Assembly (NCBI GenBank): GCA_958426425.1
Contig: CATZYY010000112.1
Span: forward strand, 1-7,686
DNA: 7,686 nt
DNA from: an uncultured Oscillospiraceae bacterium
GTDB taxonomy: Bacteria; Bacillota; Clostridia; Oscillospirales; Oscillospiraceae
Direction of reading: 5' to 3'
Shown: piece after piece, positions 5,117 through 7,686 of the stretch
Layout: each line of letters opens with the position of its first letter
How positions within the stretch are numbered: position 1 is the stretch's first letter
Program-made: the position numbers and the translations under genes
Notes under the pieces: model-generated
What the model saw: the letters and a program-made list of their open reading frames with translations, nothing else
The model's database searches: none
What the model was told of the DNA's origin: nothing

Positions 5117-6172
5117 ATGAAAATTGTTGTGCTGGCCGGCGGCATCTCCACCGAGCGGGAGGTGTCCCTGGTTTCGGGCACCGGCGTGTGCCGGGCCCTG
5201 CGGGAAAACGGCCACCGGGCCGTTCTGGTGGACCTGTTCCTGGGATTGGAGCAGGTGCCGGCGGACCTGGATACCCTGTTCGACGCGCCGGACGGACTGT
5301 GCGCCGATGTCCGTGTCCGGGCTCAGGCCCCGGACCTTGCGGCGGTGCGCCGCAGCCGTTCCGACCAGGGCCCCAGCCACATCGGCCCCCATGTGCTGGA
5401 GCTGTGCGCCGCGGCGGACATCGTGTTCCTGGGTCTCCACGGCATGGACGGAGAGGACGGCCGCATTCAGGCCGCTTTGGACCTGATGGGCGTGCCCTAT
5501 ACCGGCTCCGGCCACTTAGCCTCCGCCGCCGCCATGGACAAGGCCGTGGCCAAGCGGCTTATGGATGCCGCCGGCATCCCCACGCCTCAGTGGCAGCTGC
5601 TGGAGTATGGGCCGGCGGATGTGGACCGTCTGGCGGCGGAGCTGCCCATGCCCTGCGTGGTAAAGACCATCGGGGGCGGGTCGTCCCTGGGCGTGTACTT
5701 ACCGGAGGACCGGACGGCCCTGCGCTCGGCATTGGAAGAGGTGCTGCGCTACGGCGCCAAGGTTTTGGTGGAAGAGCGGATCTTCGGCCGGGAGCTGACC
5801 GTGGCGGTTCTGGGCGAGCGGTGGCTGCCGGCGGTGGAGACCGTGCCCGCCGGGAAGGAGTTTGACTACGCCGCCAAGTATCAGGCCGGCGCTGCTCTGG
5901 AGACCTGCCCGGCCCAGGTGCCGCCGGAGGTTATGGAGGCTGCCGGGGAGCTGGCTCTGCGGGTCCACCGCTGCCTGGGGCTGGAGGTCTACTCCCGCAC
6001 CGATATGATTTTGGACGAGAGCGGGAAGCTGTGGGTGCTGGAGGCCAATTCCCTGCCCGGCATGACGCCCACCAGTTTTGTCCCCAAGGAGGCCGCCGCC
6101 GTTGGCATCAGCTACCGGCAGCTGTGCCAGGAGATTGTGGATTTGTCCCTGCGGATTAATAGGAGAGGATGA
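5117..6172 (+). CDS. ddl: D-alanine--D-alanine ligase
   Basis: This cytosolic ATP-grasp enzyme joins two D-alanines, with ATP, to make the dipeptide ending the peptidoglycan stem peptide. The 351-residue length fits the longer Ddl class. GGISTEREVSL at residues 8-18 includes the substrate-binding Glu (Glu13, like Glu15 of E. coli DdlB). LGLHGMDGEDGRIQ at 105-118 and YTGSG at 128-132 are conserved. GGGSSLGV at 186-193 carries the active-site Ser, and DYAAKY at 250-255 is the omega-loop motif. Tyr255 is the residue typical of D-Ala-D-Ala enzymes; Phe there marks D-Ala-D-Lac ligases. Metal ligands are Asp296 (RTDMIL), Glu309 and Asn311 (LEANSLPGMT). An upstream in-frame ATG at 5075 lacks a ribosome binding site and is nearly at the predicted transcript start, so 5117 is preferred; the AAAGGA site is 12 nt away, slightly far. 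murF follows after 4 nt. Confidence 0.97.
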   Translation: MKIVVLAGGISTEREVSLVSGTGVCRALRENGHRAVLVDLFLGLEQVPADLDTLFDAPDGLCADVRVRAQAPDLAAVRRSRSDQGPSHIGPHVLELCAAADIVFLGLHGMDGEDGRIQAALDLMGVPYTGSGHLASAAAMDKAVAKRLMDAAGIPTPQWQLLEYGPADVDRLAAELPMPCVVKTIGGGSSLGVYLPEDRTALRSALEEVLRYGAKVLVEERIFGRELTVAVLGERWLPAVETVPAGKEFDYAAKYQAGAALETCPAQVPPEVMEAAGELALRVHRCLGLEVYSRTDMILDESGKLWVLEANSLPGMTPTSFVPKEAAAVGISYRQLCQEIVDLSLRINRRG

Positions 6173-6176
6173 GCAT

Positions 6177-7550
6177 ATGCTGCCCATGACTGTACAGGAG
6201 ATCGCCGCCGCCGTGGATGGACGGTGGCTGAACCCGACGCCGGAGGCGCCCGTGGTGCGGGCCGTTTGCACCGACAGCCGGAAAATTCTCAGGGACAGTC
6301 TGTTCCTGCCCTGGGTAGGCGAGCGGTTCGACGGCCACGACTTCATCGATGCCGCCCTGACCGCCGGCGCCGCCGGCTGTCTGTGCGCCCGGAGACCTCA
6401 GACCCTGCGGGCGGATAAGTTCTATATCCAGGTGGCGGATACGCGCCTTGCCCTGCGGGCCCTGGCCTCCGCCTACCGGGATCGGTTTCCCATCCCCTTT
6501 GTGCAGATCACCGGCTCCGTGGGGAAGACCACCACCAAGGAGATGATTGCCGCCACATTGGGGGCCAAGCTCCGGGTACTGAAGACGCCGGAGAACTTCA
6601 ACAATGACATCGGCACGCCCCTGACCCTTCTGGCCCTGGCGCCGGAGCACCAGGCGGCGGTGATTGAGACCGGCATGAACCATTTTGGGGAGATCCGGTA
6701 TCTGGGGGAGATGGTGCGGCCGGACATTGCCGTGATCTCCAACATCGGCGACGCCCACATTGAAAATCTGGGCAGCCGTCAGGGAATTTTACAGGCCAAG
6801 TGCGAAATTTTTGAGTATCTGCGGCCGGACGGACTGGCGGTCCTCAACGGGGACGACGCCCTGCTGCGGGGCCTGGAGCTGCCCTGCCGCACGGTCCGCT
6901 GCGGTCAGACCCCCGGCTGCGACGTGCGGATTTCCGAGATTGCGGACCACGGGGTGGAGGGCATCACCTGCGCCGTCACCACCCTGCGGGGCCGCTATGA
7001 GCTGACCATTCCGGCCCCCGGCGAGCACATGGCCTACTCCGCCTCCATGGCGGTGGCCATTGGAGAGGAGCTGGGACTGAGCCGGGAGGAGATCGTTCGG
7101 GGTGTTGCCTCCTATGAGAGCGCCGGCTCCCGGATGCGGGTGATCCGGCTGCCGGGCAACCGCCTGATTCTGGACGACTGCTACAACGCCAATCCCCAGT
7201 CCGTTACGGCGGCCCTGGAGATCCTGGCCAAGACGGAGTGCGACCGGAAGGTGGCCGTTCTTGGAGATATGGGAGAACTGGGGCAGCTGACCGCCCAGGC
7301 CCATTATAATATGGGCGCCCTGGCGGCCATGCTGGGCATCGACTTTGTGGCGGCCATCGGAGAGAAGGCCGTCAAGATCGCCGACGGCGCCGCGCAAAGC
7401 GGCGGCACCACCGTGCATTTTTCCACTAAGGAGGAGGCGATTCATGAGCTGAAGCGCCAGCTGGAGGAGAATACCGCTATGCTGGTCAAGGCGTCCCACG
7501 CCATGCACTTTGAACAGCTTGTGAAGCAGCTGCGGGAGACCTATGATTGA
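6177..7550 (+). CDS. murF: UDP-N-acetylmuramoyl-tripeptide--D-alanyl-D-alanine ligase
   Basis: MurF is the cytosolic ATP-dependent ligase that adds the D-Ala-D-Ala made by Ddl to UDP-MurNAc-tripeptide, completing the pentapeptide precursor. The 457 residues cover all three Mur ligase domains. The N-terminal substrate domain has CTDSRKI at 31-37 and FVGERFDGHDF-like WVGERFDGHDF at 46-56. The ATPase domain has the P-loop ITGSVGKTTTKEM at 111-123, ENFNNDIGTPLTLL at 139-152, IETGMNHFGEI at 163-173 and NIGDAHIENLGS at 189-200. The C-terminal domain has DDCYNANPQSV at 333-343, LGDMGELG at 362-369 and VKASHAMHFE at 437-446; many MurF proteins read VKGSRxMxxE there, so this is a variant. The ATG at 6177 follows AGGAGAGG by 8 nt and lies 4 nt after the ddl stop. 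A second ATG three codons later is possible. The next gene overlaps its end. Confidence 0.97.
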   Translation: MLPMTVQEIAAAVDGRWLNPTPEAPVVRAVCTDSRKILRDSLFLPWVGERFDGHDFIDAALTAGAAGCLCARRPQTLRADKFYIQVADTRLALRALASAYRDRFPIPFVQITGSVGKTTTKEMIAATLGAKLRVLKTPENFNNDIGTPLTLLALAPEHQAAVIETGMNHFGEIRYLGEMVRPDIAVISNIGDAHIENLGSRQGILQAKCEIFEYLRPDGLAVLNGDDALLRGLELPCRTVRCGQTPGCDVRISEIADHGVEGITCAVTTLRGRYELTIPAPGEHMAYSASMAVAIGEELGLSREEIVRGVASYESAGSRMRVIRLPGNRLILDDCYNANPQSVTAALEILAKTECDRKVAVLGDMGELGQLTAQAHYNMGALAAMLGIDFVAAIGEKAVKIADGAAQSGGTTVHFSTKEEAIHELKRQLEENTAMLVKASHAMHFEQLVKQLRETYD

Positions 7551-7686
7551 GATACAGGTAAGCGGCCTGGTCAAGTCCTTTGAAGTGGGCCGCAATGTGC
7601 TGGACGGTCTGACCTTTCAGATCGACCAGGGAGAGCGGGTGGGCTTGCTGGGCCGCAACGGCGCCGGCAAGACCACCCTGTTCAAG
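7543..7686 (+). CDS. ABC-type ATPase, probably ABC-F family, 3' end outside window
   Basis: Only the first 48 codons are present. They show the start of an ABC ATP-binding domain: a beta-strand opening (MIEIQVSGLVKSFEVGRNVL), a second strand ending in INxGERVG-like IDQGERVGLLG, and the Walker A motif GRNGAGKTTL at residues 37-46. GRNGAGKTTL directly after RVGLLG is common in soluble ABC-F proteins, which act on ribosomes and carry two ATPase domains without membrane parts; an ABC transporter ATPase cannot be excluded because the second domain and linker lie outside. The ATG at 7543 overlaps the murF stop by 8 nt in another frame, with GGGAG 4 nt before it, so it is probably translationally coupled to murF and the last gene seen in the ddl operon. 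Confidence 0.9.
   Translation, partial: MIEIQVSGLVKSFEVGRNVLDGLTFQIDQGERVGLLGRNGAGKTTLFK

Overview
The window is GC-rich (roughly 60% by eye) and densely coded. It reads as a chromosomal housekeeping region of a Gram-positive-type Firmicute. A cell-wall cluster (SEDS protein, Ddl, MurF), an S-layer-homology protein, TTG/GTG starts behind strong AGGAGG-type ribosome binding sites, and GC-rich codon use together suggest a gut Clostridia lineage near Oscillospiraceae (Flavonifractor/Oscillibacter-like). The lineage is inferred from style, not from a search.

Left arm (1-2155, minus strand). A compact operon runs leftward: tsaE (GTG start), tsaB (overlapping tsaE by 4 nt, ATGA), upp (uracil phosphoribosyltransferase), and a membrane-anchored protein of unknown function that leaves the window at base 1. 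TsaE and TsaB belong to the tRNA t6A37 machinery; upp is pyrimidine salvage.

Divergent control region (2156-2310). Two back-to-back sigma-A-type promoters use the same hexamers (TTTACA, 17 bp, TATACT, both with an extended -10 TG). One drives the tsaE operon and the other a rodA-like SEDS gene.

Middle (2311-4927, plus strand). The rodA-like gene (393 aa) is followed by a 409-bp non-coding stretch packed with perfect inverted repeats: a folded GC-rich part, an A/T-only-looking hairpin, a 14-bp hairpin, and a GC-rich hairpin with a weak U tail. This is the least explained part of the window. Next comes a secreted protein (327 aa, TTG start) with one cadherin/Ig-like domain and three SLH repeats, closed by a strong intrinsic terminator.

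Right arm (4928-7686, plus strand). After a promoter region with a small leader hairpin, ddl, murF and an ABC-type ATPase (cut by the window end) form a tight operon, with 4-nt spacing between ddl and murF and an 8-nt overlap between murF and the ATPase. Ddl makes D-Ala-D-Ala and MurF adds it to UDP-MurNAc-tripeptide, so these two genes are consecutive steps. RodA polymerises the lipid-linked product and the SLH protein would attach to the finished wall. No phage, transposon, CRISPR, tRNA or rRNA was seen. I found no convincing new multi-gene system; the structured intergenic island is the best candidate for something undescribed.
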